DNA from: Diphasiastrum complanatum
Taxonomy: Eukaryota; Streptophyta; Lycopodiopsida; Lycopodiales; Lycopodiaceae
DNA length: 64,000 nucleotides
Assembly (NCBI GenBank): GCA_029204225.1
Contig: CM055114.1
Span: forward strand, 13,700,144 to 13,764,143
Reading direction: 5' to 3'
In this document: piece after piece, positions 11,586 to 27,761 of the stretch
Numbering within the stretch: the stretch's first letter is position 1
Layout of the letters: the number at the start of each line of letters is the position of its first letter
The notes under the pieces: model-generated
Databases searched by the model: none
The model's input: the letters and a program-made list of their open reading frames with translations, nothing else
Told to the model about the DNA's origin: nothing
Translations under genes and position numbers: made by a program

Positions 11586-12851
11586 CCAAATACCTAGCAC
11601 TGGGAGCTGCTAGGAGCGCTATCAAGAAAGCACACTCGTCCAGCGCGGTAAATGACTCATCTACCAGACTCACGGGCTACCTGAAAGGCCTTACGCCTCT
11701 CCTCCACCTGGATATATGTAAGGTCATCGTCCATATAGATAGTGGTGCCACGTAACTTAGCTCTGCATTGCAAAGCATCTCGACAACCCTCTAGAGAGGT
11801 GAAACGGATAATGAGTGTGGCTGCATCTCGAGTGGTCCTCCATGCGGTACCTAGTCCATCTGTCCTGTGCCCGAGAGTGGTGTCGAGAAAGCGTTTGGCT
11901 TCAGCCAAGGCATCCTGTGTATCTGGAATCCTGCGAACTCTAATGTTGTGGGCTTTTTGGTCTCGAGATTTCTCTTCAGATATGGTGGCTGAGATAACCG
12001 AGGAGATAAGCGCGCTTGGTTTGGTGCCCTTTTTCAAAACAGATGCCCAAGAGAGGGCCTCTTCTTGTTGTTTCTCAATCTTGGTTTCTAGCTCCCTTAG
12101 CATATTGGTGGTGGACTCCGAAACTGCAGCTTGCTTGGTTCCGATGGATTGTTCGAGTGATGCAACTTTAGACTGCAACATATTCTTGTCGTTGAGCAGA
12201 GAGGCAACCGTTCCTTTCAACGGTGAGATTTCTTGCCACAAAAACTGAAAAATCTGCCTTAATTTGGTCAATCTGCCAGGAGGAAAAAAGTTCAGTGGAT
12301 TTAGAGGGCGTATATGGGATGTTTGCTGTGGGTAGTGGTGCCTTGAGGAGTGAGGAGTTAGCGCTGATCGGTGTGGGGAGGATGGGCTCAGAGAAAGAGC
12401 CGGCATGGAGCGTAGGAGCAGATTGAACTACCGCCGCAGATTCAGCCGCAGGTACAGTTGCGGGTACATCCGGTACAGTAGTTGCAGGTACAGCAGGTAC
12501 GGCTGCCACACAGGCAACAGCCACAGCAAGATCCGCATCAGCTGCCATCTCAGCAGGGGACGTGGCAAGGGAGGGCGCCAAGTCAACAGGCAGCGCTGCC
12601 TGCGTGGCAGGCAGCGCTGCCACCTCATCAGCAGTGCTGCCTGCATGGCAAACAGCGCTGCCAAATCAGCGCTTAGGGCTGCGCTGGCAGGTAGTTCACT
12701 GGCGGGTAGGGCTGCGTTGGCAGCTGGGGCGCTGGCAGCAGGGGTTAGGGCTAGGGCTAGGGCATCGCTGGCAGCGGTGGGGAGGTGGGGGTGATGTGGC
12801 AGCAGGGGAGCGGTGGATCCTGCGGGCTGGATGGGCACGAGGAGGAGCCAT
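11586..12851 (-). pseudogene. LINE G ORF1: Ala/Pro-rich N-terminus, coiled coil, RRM-like domain
   Basis: The likely start is ATG at 12,851, 8 bases after the (CT)n tract; copy I has the same MAPPRA start. The N-terminus is low-complexity Ala/Pro. It is followed by PYTPSKSTELFSSWQIDQI, a heptad-like coiled coil (LLNDKNMLQSKVASLEQSIG, ELETKIEKQQEEALSWASVL), then SATISEEKSRDQKAHNIRVR, TLIIRFTSLEGC and IYMDDDLTYIQVEERR. The order matches L1-type ORF1 proteins, which bind LINE RNA as trimers. A TGA at 11,657 interrupts the final VIYR segment, and a frame change near 12,270 separates the N-terminal part. Confidence 0.72.
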
Positions 12852-12858
12852 AGCGCGT

Positions 12859-12924
<66 letters not shown>
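12859..12924. repeat. (GA)n microsatellite at the 5' end of LINE G
   Basis: GA repeat with one interruption (GAAAGA) at about 12,871. Beyond it, from 12,925, is unrelated AT-rich DNA, so this tract is the outer flank of the G-F array. Confidence 0.95.
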
Positions 12925-12928
<4 letters not shown>

Positions 12929-13878
12929 AATTGCAACAAGTATTACACCCCCAGGGTATCCAAAAACTAGCTGCTTAAAAGATGTTATTGCATTTGCTGC
13001 CACAAAGTGCCTGCATACATGAATTTACAAGTAGTAACTAGGTCAAAAAGTAGGTGTAGGATAACATTTCTTCCAATAATCATAAAATGCTGCTTTCACA
13101 AACTTTCAAGTATTTAGAAAGTAAGTTGACACTTGGTGTCAAGGAGAGTTCAAAGAGAAGATACATATAAATGAACTGATTGTACCCATAAATGATCTCA
13201 ATTTTTTATATGATACCATCTTAAGAAGGTAAGCAGGGCATCTCTAAACTAGTGTACACCTGAGCATTGGATGACCAACAATTTGTGTAAAAAACCCCAA
13301 ACATTATGCTTTCTTTACAACATTTTTGCAAACAAAGGTGGAAAGAATCCTCAAAGTTATGAGTGGACCATAAAATTGCAAACCCCAAAAAGTTCTCAAT
13401 GCTTTAATGCAAATTTGCCTAGTAGATAATGAGTACACAAATGACTCTTCTAGATAGTTACAAACATGTTCACAGAGAATAAGCAAAAACGAATCATAGA
13501 ACAAGAAACCATCAAAACAAAATGATTCTCCCATGGAGATACCATGAATAGAAGACATTGTGGCCTTGTAGGCCCTCCTATAAAGGAACATTGTCTCTCT
13601 AGTTCTCTCTTGACAAAACTCATGATCTTAATGAAAATGCTATCAAACTATAAGGAATTATAGTCTTACATTAAGATTTTAGTTGGGGTTGGATAGGTCG
13701 CACTTGTACAAAACTTGAAAGAAACTAGATTAGAGAGAACATCAATTGAGGAGTTGCATTCTTTGTGAGTAATCATTCAAGTGAAAGGTCATCTAAAGGG
13801 CGATAATTTTCAAAAGAATGTTGAGAGCCCTAGGAGAATTTCCAAGGACATAATAGTCTTGAGGGGAGGGGGAGAGTA
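12925..13878. other. AT-rich sequence without a recognised gene
   Basis: No frame resembles a known protein. The last 250 bases end in a purine-rich run before a candidate LTR start at 13,879. Confidence 0.45.
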
Positions 13879-14240
13879 TGTTATGTCCCTAACCAGTCTG
13901 GCTAGTTAGTGCCTTACCTTGGGTTAAGGCATGCCCAAGAGCTTCAAGCAATAACTGAAATGTAGGGCTTCGTATAAGTCAGAGGACTCTTATAATAGAT
14001 ATGCATGAGGGACTCATAAATACCATAAGCATTCCTAACAATATGGTTTATGGTTGAGGCTATATGAATGAGAGCTTGACTCATCTTGGTGAGCTACTGC
14101 TGATTAGTTGTGACATGATTTGGGAGGGAGACTCCTAGGCTTGAGGGTGAGCAAGGATTTGCTCTATGGTTGGGTTGGTGAGTCACGGAGGTGTATGTTG
14201 TCTCTAGAAGTATCCTATAAACTAGAAAAACCATTATTGC
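13866..14240 (+). mobile_element. Candidate degenerate LTR after a polypurine tract
   Basis: A purine run ending GGAGAGTA precedes TGTTATGTCCC at 13,879, the usual start of a plant LTR. The following 350 bases are non-coding and LTR-like in composition. No partner LTR or primer-binding site was located, so this remains a guess. Confidence 0.3.
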
Positions 14241-15015
14241 ATTCTATTGAGAATATGAATTCTGGGAATTTCTATGGTGGCATTTAAATATTGCCCTTAA
14301 CTTTATTTGGAATGCTACGGGAAAATCCTTGGCACTTTTTCTTTCCTACTAATGTCCTTTTTAAACATTTACCAGATTTTAATGTGGTTTCAAATGTATG
14401 GAACGTATTTTGGGCCAAAAAGGTTTTGTACAAAGAGTTCCAGGTTCAAATTGTCCACAACGTGCAACTATGATTGGATACAAAAGGTTGATCCAAATAA
14501 GCATGCCCACCTCTTAAATGATGAAGAAACATCAAGTTTGAAGGTGAATCTTTGTGCACCTTTAAGACAATCCAGAAGTTGATATCTGGATGCAAACATG
14601 GAAGCCATCTAGCAAAAGAACTTCACCTAATTTTGAAAAACAAATAGTATCTTGAAATAGACCCCCAAATGGTAGGATCCTCACTTTCTGGAAAGGGTAG
14701 AAGTTTAGAACGTATCTAGAGATTTAGCATGAAAGATAGCCAATAGCATTCATAAAAGTGGCAAAACAATCATTCACAAGCATGCTCCAATACAAAGAGC
14801 TATTCCCCAAAACATACTGAATACTGATAGAATGATGGCCTCTATCTAAAATAGTTAGGCAATCATTCTAAGGCATCCAATTAGGGCATCGGGCATTTGG
14901 CCCATTGGCCCATTATTAGGCATTTAGCCCATTTAAGTATAGCAAAAATGGAGATAACCCCAGCACTATTGCTGACGGAACTATTGTAACTATATTTTGC
15001 GAAACAAAGATGTTA
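14241..15015. other. Non-coding sequence with a GGCATTTGGCCCAT-type repeat
   Basis: No gene recognised. At 14,869-14,942 a segment of about 70 bp (ATCCAATTAGGGCAT and a CATTTGGCCCATT block) has a direct imperfect copy at 15,711-15,778, on the other side of the integrase scrap. Confidence 0.45.
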
Positions 15016-15778
15016 ACCGAAGTCTTTGCCAGAAGGAGAAAAAAATTTGCGTAAGTAATCCTCGAGAAGATTTAAAACCTCAGATTGCCCATCTGCAGAT
15101 GAGTGGTAAGCAGTCCCCATTAAAAGTTCAATATCTAGGATATGCATTGATTCTATCCAAAAAGTGGAAGTAAAACATGTGCCATGATCTATGAGAAAAG
15201 AACGAGGACCAAGCAAACAAAATGTTTCGGATAGAAATAAATGGGCACAAAAAGTGAAGAAGTTTATAAAGACGATCAATAATCAGTAAACAAGGGATAG
15301 GAACAGGCGGAACAAGAATGGGTGGATCCAAGAGACTAGCTTGGAAAACATGTGAAGGAGAACGAGGCGGAAGTGGTTGGCAAGCATCAAAAGCTTATGC
15401 AACAGCAATGTTGATCTGAGAAGGGATGTCAGCAACAATGCGTTGGATTATCAAGCTGAATAGCAAGATCATCCAAATGGGCAGCAATGTCCTCAGTACT
15501 AGTGGAAAAGAAAACAAAGAAGGGCAGGAAACAATAAGTTCTTAATAAAAAATCAAGAAATAAGATTGGTCAAATCCTAGGACTAATGCAAACATACCTA
15601 AACAATTAAAAAAGTGCCATGAAAAAGTGGCATTGGAAATAGCAAAGTAAATGCTGGAAACTAAAAAATATAATAAAATACCTCAAAAATAGAGGGCAGC
15701 ATCATTCTATCATTCTAGGGCGTCCAATTGGGGCATTTGGCCCATCAGCCCATTTTAGGTATTTGGCCCATTTAAGTG
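14869..15778 (+). repeat. Imperfect direct repeat pair flanking the integrase scrap
   Basis: Copies lie at 14,869-14,942 and 15,711-15,778. They share long words such as GGCATTTGGCCCAT and CCCATTTAAGT. They could be decayed ends of one element. Their short length and drift prevent calling them LTRs. Confidence 0.4.
15016..15331 (-). pseudogene. Ty3/gypsy integrase fragment
   Basis: The minus strand reads IDRLYKLLHFLCP, DHGTCFTSTFW and a block ending MGTAYHSSADGQSEVLN. This corresponds to the catalytic core of plant gypsy integrases (usual forms VDRLSK, SDRGxx[11 protein letters not shown]). The second catalytic Asp is preserved in DHG, but a frame change is needed at about 15,280 and the rest of pol is absent. 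Confidence 0.7.
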
Positions 15779-16685
15779 TCGAATGTGTTTTAATTTAAAC
15801 ATAATAAAAGAGTTGTGGGACCCCCAAATAGTTGTGGGTGTCAAATAAGTGTATAGTAGAGAAGTCTGGACTCTGTGTCCATAACAGTAGACATTCCTAA
15901 AGGAAAATTGCAGAGTACAGGATAAGTATCCTTGCCTTATCTGCTTTCAATGAAGATATATCCAACAATCTTGAGGCCTAATTCGTATGAAGCAATTATG
16001 CACCTTAATAGCAGCAACTTTTCCTAAAAATTTTCTACAAACTAATCTAATCTCTTGTTTGAATATTGTAATCCACAATATTGTGAAACTATTCATGATT
16101 ATCTTTGAACTAACATGTGCCTCAAAGAAGAAGTATATGTCACCAAATAATGTGCAGCCAACTGTCTCAAGTGTCAGCTTGTAACCACAAGTGAGTGGAT
16201 TAATAATGATTCAAAATCCAAGGTGTAGAGAACCAGTTACTGACCATTTATTAGAGACACTTATTTGGCCATTGCCGATTACTTGGGCCCATGTTATTAG
16301 TTGTTTTCAAGCTATATGTTTTGGGCTTAAGACCCAAAATTCATTAACTAGTATTCATGACATTTAGTAGCTAGCTAGATCTTTGCTTCTTTTTATTTTC
16401 CCTAAGCCCTAACTAGTAGAAATTAAGCCTTGATTTGTTAGAGTTTAAGGTTAGAGAAATCTTAGATCAATTTAGCCTATATTCAGCTCAATTCCTATAG
16501 CATATTTAGGAAGATTTTATTAAACTTATTATGTTATTGTTATTTGAGACTTTCTAGCATGATGTTAGATCTGCTTGGCATAAATTTAGCTTAGTTCCTA
16601 TACCATGTTTGTGGAAATTTCCTTTTCATTGTTATTTGCAGTCTTACCTCTCTTCATGTCTTCCAGGATGTTGATTTTCTCGTAA
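15779..16685. other. AT-rich sequence, possibly a decayed LTR ending at 16,687
   Basis: Non-coding. It ends just before TTGGTATTAGAGCT at about 16,688, a two-mismatch version of the plant initiator tRNA-Met primer-binding site. Confidence 0.35.
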
Positions 16686-16687
16686 CT

Positions 16688-16700
16688 TGGTATTAGAGCT
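16688..16700 (+). other. Degenerate primer-binding site of an LTR element
   Basis: TTGGTATTAGAGC differs at one internal base from the canonical TGGTATCAGAGC. The downstream sequence carries no readable gag, so only the relic is called. Confidence 0.35.
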
Positions 16701-19700
16701 TTTTCAGCCTCGGCAGAACCATTTTCTCCGGCTACCTCTCTACATACAGGGTGCTCTACCTACAGGTCCATGATTGAAGATTCTTGCCAAATCGTTGCCC
16801 TTTCAACATCACACTCTAGTTTCTTCTGGTCAGCTGCAGATCAGCAGGTAACTCCCTCACCTGCATTGTTGAGTCACAGGTTACATTTATGGCTCTCAAC
16901 AGCTTGTTGTGAAACCAGCCATCACAACATCACCAGCAATTGTCAGATTCCCATCATCATTTAGCATCTTATAACAAGAAAGGACATAGTTCCAGACCAA
17001 TGCATAACTTTATTCTCCATTTCAGCTCTACTGCCAAATGTTAGCTGCAGCCTGGCTTTTAAATATGTCTAGCATGAATTAGCAGCCACCGATCAGTTGC
17101 TCTACATTGTTTTCTGCAGATCCCTCAATTGTTAGCATCACTGACCTTCACGGTCCATGCATACAGTTGCAAAAGCTTTGTAACACTCATTACTGACATG
17201 CTGGACATTGAGGCATCAGATCCCCAGAGATTCTTCCTTGCCGCCCATCGCTGGTGTTTTTTCAATCATGACATATATTGCTTCTCATTTCTAAGGACAT
17301 TTTCTTTTCATGCACCAATTATCCAGGCAGTAACCCGATCACCCAGGCAAATCAAGCATCCCAATCGAATTTTCAACCAGGTTGTTCCACTACACCAAAG
17401 GCCTCTATCCTTAGTTCGTGCAGGAAATGGGCCCAAACAGGCCATGGTCCCTTCACCTCCTAGCGGCTAGCCCCAATTCAGACTTTTCTGATGAAAAAAA
17501 TGGCTTATAGGTTATATACATCATCTTGTGTAGGTGTTCACTTAATTGGATGCAGAGTAGCATTATTCTCTGGACCTTGAGTGATTAGTTTTGGCAGTAA
17601 CTGCTCTTTCTACGTGCTATCAGGAAGTCGGTGATTGCATAAATTCTTTTACAGGCTGCTTAGTTCTCAGTTTCTATATACTGTACTTTGCAAAGTTATC
17701 GCTCCTACATTTTGATACTACGTCCCAGACATGTGCTGGATATCAAGACAATCAACCAAGGAGTTTCATGTTGAAGGACTGGGTAATAACTCATCAGAGA
17801 GGCCGCATATCTGCTGATGTACATGAGATCTCCTGCAGCACATATTCGAACATAAACTTATTGGACAGTAGAGAGATTGCTAATTTTATTATGTTTTCAG
17901 CAGTCTGCTCTGAGAAAAGTGTTCAGAGATGATGGGCCATTCAAATATAGACATGCAAGACTTTTATCTGTGCATAACAAGAAAATTAGGAAAAACCTAT
18001 CTGACACAACCTCTATAGGCAAGACCATCCTCCTTGTGCAGAAAATCAGCCGCAGGCTATTACCGGCCCTTTTCTGCATCTGTGCCAGCAGCATTAATGT
18101 AAGTTCTTGACATAACATTCGCTGCCATACTTGTTTGAAATACCAGCACAGAACACGAGGCATTAACCTTGCTGAAAGCAGACAACAGCATGAAATAACA
18201 AACTCATATAGATATCACTCTCACGAGATCTTTGATGCAGATCTGCATGCTAATGGTAGGATTGAATAGCACCAATTTCATGGAATCCAACATCGTTGAG
18301 ATCTGGCAACATAAATTAAAAGTAGCATTCTGATAACAGGGGTAGGGCCTTCTGGGTATCTGCCACAAAAGCGATTCTAGTATCTCTAAGGCGAGAGACA
18401 CAATGTAATGGAAGAAACATATCCGCCAATAGCCTAGCTCAAAAATTCCCAAAAGACATGTAACTAAACCATTAAAATGTTTGCAAACATCAGTTGAGAA
18501 TATAAAAATGGTCCACTCATTCTAGTTTTTAAAGCTACTGTGACATAAAGAATTTTGCAGCCCAAACTTGAAAGTGGGGCTTACTTTATGGAATTAAATC
18601 TGAAATCGGACAAGCTTTTCCAAATTGGTTGAGATTGTTATTGAATTAGAGATTCAAATTAATTGAAGAGTTTTAAGCAAAGTTCAGAATTTTAGTTCAT
18701 TGGCACAATACTCTCAATCAGTTATGAGACTAAGTTCAATAGTTATTACTTACAAATTGTTGAATTGGAGGTCTTTGACAGAAATTTGACAATGGTCAAC
18801 AAGCTGCAAAAAATGGCAAGACAACTTTCAATTTACTTTAAATGTTAACACTAACTATTTTCACAAAAGAGATACTCAAATCAAACGAAGCCACAACCTT
18901 TTTATTCATTTCTAATCCAAGGAAGTTTCTTGACTCGTATTTTGATGCCATATTCAATAAAAAATGCCCGTTGCCTGCAGAGAATATCGTACGGGGCAAT
19001 CAACCTCTAGTAGTAATATTTTTTAAACATATAGCCGTATACAAAAACAGTTTTTGAAAAACAAGTATACACTAATCATTCAAGCAGGAAAAACTTAAAG
19101 TGCAAAACACACAAATAATAAAACTTGACATTGTTAGAGATAGAATTCCTTGCAATGTGTTGTACAAAATGAAAGAGAACACTTAGTAGTCAGATTATGT
19201 TTTATATAGTAATCTCAAACTCTATAGCCAATCAGAAGACCAAAGGAAGAATCAAGTCTAGCTGGTAAGCAAACATTCATCATCTATTTGACATTAGCAC
19301 ACAATTTAGTAGGTTGGAAGTTGAAACTAGAATACACAACAAATATCCCATCCATGATTTGGTAATACAAAAATCTAACCTACATGTAAACTAGTATATT
19401 GTGACTGTTAAAGAATGAGATCAACAAAATATATCATCCATGATAAAGGAAAATTGCAATACAATCAATAACCAAACAAGATTCTTTATAGATAATGTAG
19501 TCACAAAATACAATGGAGCTATGTGGGCCTAACATAGGAATCTATGCTCCAGACCGTACAGATAATAAAATTCTTTATACATACTACATCTTCAATGTGT
19601 ACAGACCCAAAGCTCTTCAAAATTCATATCCTTTGAATAGAACATAAAGTTCTCGTTAAATCTAGAAAAGAATGTAACAAACCAACCACAGATTAAGAAA

Positions 19701-20290
19701 ATGTTATTAAAAAAATTTCTAACCAATAAAATAAAATATCATGGAATCCCTTAAGCACCCAACCAAAGATGTATGTAATTTATGTAGTCAATGGATTTAC
19801 TCGGGAATGCTGAACTGCGATTCACATTTGAATTGTATGGGCCCAATTTGAATTAGAAAAAAGAGGGCCTTTTGCTATTGGGCCTGATTAGATCCAAGGG
19901 CCCGACAATTTGGGGCCCTTTCCAACAACACATTTGAAGAAGGCTGCCTAGGTGTGAGGAGAGACAAATGTCAAGGTGGAGAGCAAGAAAGCTTTATTAG
20001 TGTCTGAAAACACCGGCCTCTTTTTGATGCTACATGGGTGACCGCGCACAGTTTACGTGCACAGTACCCCTAGCTTCACCAACGCAGACAATGCTACCTA
20101 AGGGGGGGAGGGATGTTACAGCTTTTGCTCCTTGTCATTCCCTATCCCGGTTGTTTACAACTTTATGCACAGATGTACTTTTTGTAAAATATGGAAATGG
20201 CTAAGTCACCGGCCTATGGTGACCTTTGTAAAAGAAATGTAAATAAAATTGTTATTAGAGCTACTGAGTGTTTGAGTCACATGTTGAGCT
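16701..20290. other. 3.6 kb without a recognised gene
   Basis: Short open frames exist (for example 17,129-17,470) but show no family motifs, codon bias or splice framework. A G-rich purine run (AAGGGGGGGAGGGA) followed by TGTTACAGC at 20,100-20,122 looks like a polypurine tract plus LTR start, but no element could be completed around it. Confidence 0.45.
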
Positions 20291-20299
20291 TTGGTGTAG

Positions 20300-20526
20300 G
20301 GTATTGGGTCATTCATTACGTTGAAGAAACGTTTCAGAAGTGCAGATCCCTCAAGATTCATAGTTCTTGGAGATGGATCTAGACATCAAGTGAACGGTAT
20401 TGGTTCACTATGGCTCAACACCAATGGCAGAGACAGGCGACTCGAAGACGTTCTGTTTGTGCCTACTCTGGAACAAGACTTGCTCTCTATAGCAAGAATA
20501 GCAGATGCAGAGATTTGTGTGTAGGT
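20300..20526 (+). pseudogene. Ty1/copia protease-region fragment
   Basis: The frame reads RFIVLGDGSRHQVNGIGSL, then DVLFVPTLEQDLLSIARIAD. This is the stretch that follows the active site in copia proteases (usual GDGS ... V.G.G and DVLYVP.L..NLLSV). The active-site half and the integrase are missing. A stop ends the frame at 20,524. Confidence 0.72.
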
Positions 20527-20599
20527 AAGTCTCTCAGAGCTTGGTAGGATAAAAACAGGTTCCTCCATGTTAAGACATTTGAAAGGTCATTAATTAGGA

Positions 20600-21020
20600 G
20601 TGGCTGGACTGGCTTCCTAAAAAGTAGGAGAGTTGACTAGTCAATGGGGCATGTGTCATATGCCCACTGGGACACTTGCTCCAGTGAATTGACAAGTCAA
20701 ACATGACACATGGTACATGCTCACTAGGACACTTGGTCTAGTGTATGAGTGACATGTCAACCTACTCACTTGCCTATGTGTCAAGGTACTGCCAAGTGGC
20801 AAGTGTCGACTGTGCACGGAATTGGCCATGTGTTGACGTCAAGAAGGGTCAAGGTTAAGGGGTGCTTGAGGATCGTAAATAAGTGAGCCTAGAGAGAGGT
20901 ATTCCTCATTATAATCTATGCAGCAAAGGTTGGGAGGAGACAGGGCAGCCAGCTCCAATGTATTTCATGTTTGTTGATGCTATGTACTTACTCTGAATTC
21001 AATAAAGTTTGAGTTTGAGA
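20600..21020 (+). mobile_element. LTR-like non-coding segment after the copia scrap
   Basis: Contains repeated GACACATG / GACATGTCA words at 20,640-20,770, a promoter-like GTAAATAAGTGAGCC near 20,875 and an AATAAAG near 21,001. This is the composition of a copia LTR with promoter and polyadenylation signal. No partner copy was found. Confidence 0.3.
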
Positions 21021-21135
21021 TCTATCTATACATGCTTTACTATGGTTTGTGTGTGAGTGTCGTTCCGCTGGCATGGCGTTCTGGACAGCAGAACGCTGTC
21101 TGGAATGCCAAACAAATTTGCAAATTTTTTCTTTT

Positions 21136-21335
21136 GGCCGCGCAATAGCAAATTTTTCTATGCAAATCCATTTGCGACGATCTAACATCGTACGATTATC
21201 TATTCGACGAAGGGCACGGCACCGGGCACGGAGCAAGAAAACTCAGATTCCAGATTTTTCTTGCCTACACATTACAATTTCCATGATTGTTTAGAACTAG
21301 CTGTAGGTTTCAGATTGAAGCGAAGTAAAGCATAG
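21136..21335 (+). repeat. 200-bp direct repeat, copy 1
   Basis: Shares long blocks with 22,617-22,829, including CAAATTTTTCTAT, GCGACGAT, TTTTTCTTGCCTACA, TAGAACTAGCT and CAGATTGAAGCGAAGTAAAG, in the same orientation. The two copies bracket a hAT-like fragment and LINE L. Confidence 0.75.
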
Positions 21336-21922
21336 AGGAATGCTAGCACCACCTACCCATGACAGTCACTCGGGGCCTGTCGCATGTGCAAGGTCACCTG
21401 GGCCTTTTGCCACTCCATCAGAGCCCTCGCGACCATCAACATCCTCAGTTGCTGGTGTCACACCCCTAGATGCCCCATCTCATACCACCACAGGGCATGT
21501 TAGACCCCGACTGCTGACACATAGCAAAGACACGTCAGGGCGAGGGCACAACAGACTACATTGGACAAAGGGTGGCAAAGGCAACAACACGAGGCTAGCA
21601 CGAGAGCGGTGGACGTGTTTTTTTACGAGGCTGCCATTCCATTCACCATTGCTAACACGCATGTCTTCAGAGAGATGATGTGACACGCGGCAGCAGCAGA
21701 TTCCTCATAGGGATCTCCTAGGTGATACGCATGCGCCTCATGCGCCAGGAGGAGGAGACCATCACATGGGAGCTAAGCCCCATTCGAGCAGCCTGAGTAA
21801 TTTAGTCTTTAATGTTTTTCATTTCACAAGTTTCTTTCGCATATGTTGCATCTTCCTAGCATGTTGTTACAATCTATACATGCTTGATATGGCAAGTGTG
21901 TCTAACCTATGTCTCCTGACGG

Positions 21923-22196
21923 AATTTGTTTTGCAGTTACGGTTGCTCCATATTGTCCGACGGATGGACTGACATTCGTCACAGATCCGTCGTGAACATC
22001 ATGGTCTCATGTCCGCTTGGCACCGTGTTTTTACGAGGGATAGATGCCATTCTTGGTGGCGCAGCCATCACCGTAAAGTTCATCTATGATGTGGTGAGCT
22101 CTGCCACTCACGAGATTGTGGTCGAGCACATGGTACAAGTTGTCACATACAACGCACCATACCATGGAGGGTCAGTGATCGGGATGTGTATCACGT
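21923..22196 (+). pseudogene. hAT-family (DUF659) transposase fragment
   Basis: The frame reads YGCSILSDGWTDIRHRSVVN, then CPLGTVFLRGIDA, then MVQVVTYNAPYH. This is the DUF659 block found N-terminal to the catalytic core of plant hAT-like transposases (usual forms SDGWTD, F.N.L..CP.GT.FL.S.DAS, VVQVVTDNA). The BED finger and the hAT dimerisation domain are not present. Distal sequence is replaced by LINE L at about 22,197. Confidence 0.7.
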
Positions 22197-22503
22197 TTTG
22201 CCTAGATGGGGCTTGGTAGGAAAGGCTAGCGAAGCGGTGGTGTGGAGGGAGGTGATGAGAAAAGCGGTTTGGGTGTCAACTGGATTATCATGGGAAAAGG
22301 AGTGGAGAAGTGAAGCCAGGGAGTTTGGGTTTGCTGGCATGTAAATGGGGTCAAATGTGTATTTGGTTGTGCGGATAAGCGTAGGTAGTGAGGATGGATG
22401 AGTAGGTGGAAGGTGACCGATAGCGAAAGAGAGAAAGGAGTGATCAGAGAGGGTGGTGGGAGAAACATGGAAATCAGAGACAATGGGTATGAAGAATGGT
22501 AGC
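22197..22503 (-). mobile_element. LINE copy L, endonuclease-RT linker fragment
   Basis: The minus strand reads SDFHVSPTTLSDHSFLSFAI, a PTLIRTTKYTFDPIY block and HTTASLAFPTKP. This is the endonuclease SDH motif and the linker before the RT, matching LINE G at 10,640-10,800 and LINE H at 35,650-35,910. Both ends are truncated with no (CT)n, inside the hAT region. Confidence 0.75.
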
Positions 22504-22616
22504 AGGCGGAACGCGTGCAAGGGGTGCGTGTATCGAAACACAAAAAGATTTTGCATAAAATTTGCAAATTAGTTTTGGCAGTAGGTCACGGCTGTTGGAG
22601 GAGAAAAGGAGTGGCA

Positions 22617-22829
22617 AATTTTTCTATACACATCCGATTGCGACGATTTAACGTACTACGAGTATCTATTTGACGAGGGGGATGCAGTGGTCACAACGTC
22701 GGGCATAGGAAATGAGCGCGGAGCAAGAAATCTATGATTCCAGGTTTTTCTTGCCTACAAATGTCAATTTGGAAAATTGTATAGAACTAGCTATAGGTGT
22801 CAGATTGAAGCGAAGTAAAGTGCTACACT
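22617..22829 (+). repeat. 200-bp direct repeat, copy 2
   Basis: Imperfect copy of 21,136-21,335. It starts just beyond LINE L and ends where the sequence diverges after AGCGAAGTAAAG. Possibly the same hAT-associated non-coding part. Confidence 0.7.
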
Positions 22830-22937
22830 GTGTTTCCTCATGCCTAGAACGTCGGTTTAGGCTGTTACGAAACGTAGATGAAGTTACGAGAGTGGTGCCC
22901 TCTTTTGGTGTTTTCTTTGGCCCTCCTTGTGAAATGC

Positions 22938-27086
<4,149 letters not shown>

Positions 27087-27135
<49 letters not shown>
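27087..27135. repeat. (CT)n microsatellite at the 5' end of LINE H
   Basis: About 49 bases of perfect TC. The upstream flank is unique sequence and the downstream side is the 5' end of LINE H. Confidence 0.95.
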
Positions 27136-27137
<2 letters not shown>

Positions 27138-27385
27138 AGATGGCGATGGCGATGGCATTGCAGTAGGAGTGGTCCTTGTCTATGGCCAGGAAAGGTAAGG
27201 GGAGCCCACGCTCCCCCCCCTCACGGACTTCTACTCGTGGCCAGATGGCTCCTTCACCATCGCTGAGTGGCCAGGAGCCTCCATCACGGGTCTATACAGA
27301 TGACCCATTGCTAAGTGGCCAGGTATCACGGGTCTCCACAGAGCCTCCATCGCGGGTCTCCACAGTTGACACATCACTAACCAGC

Positions 27386-27390
27386 CAGGT
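27386..27390 (+). repeat. Target-site duplication (left), CAGGT
   Basis: Five bases directly before the left LTR, repeated at 33,709-33,713 directly after the right LTR. Confidence 0.93.
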
Positions 27391-27748
27391 TGTTACGAGC
27401 TCGTAACCAGTGCCAAACCCTAGAGAACACAGATAGGTCAGATACCACAGTCAGGGTCGTGTCCAGCGTACATGACCAACAGGGCAAGACAGTGTGAGTA
27501 GTGTGCCCCAGCACGGTCCATAGCTATGGCGGGCCTAACACAGCCTAGGGACCCTGTCAGCAGGATAGGGCCCCCAGTTGGGTCCCGACGTGCAGTCGGC
27601 CACGTCAGTGCCACATGGCCGACACTTGGCAGTTGCATGCTACCAGTCCTCACACTGGGCTAGGAGGGGCTTACTCTATATCAGGGAGTAGGCAAGGTTG
27701 GGTGGATCAGTTAGTGTTTGCCCTACTGTGGTGTTAGGATCTATTACA
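27391..27748 (+). repeat. 5' LTR of the gypsy element
   Basis: 358 bp, starting TGTTACGAGC and ending CTATTACA. It begins with a perfect 16-base palindrome (GTTACGAGCTCGTAAC, 27,392-27,407). A TATA-like CTCTATATCAG lies about 85 bases before the end. The reverse-strand frame of about 71 codons seen in both LTRs is not a gene. Confidence 0.96.
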
Positions 27749-27749
27749 C

Positions 27750-27761
27750 TGGTATCAGAGC
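27750..27761 (+). other. Primer-binding site, initiator tRNA-Met type
   Basis: TGGTATCAGAGC begins two bases after the LTR end. It is the standard plant retroelement site complementary to the 3' end of initiator tRNA-Met. Confidence 0.95.

Noticed and set aside
27438-27653. 71-codon minus-strand frame in both gypsy LTRs
   Set aside because: It is repeated identically only because the LTRs are identical. No motif and opposite orientation to the element.
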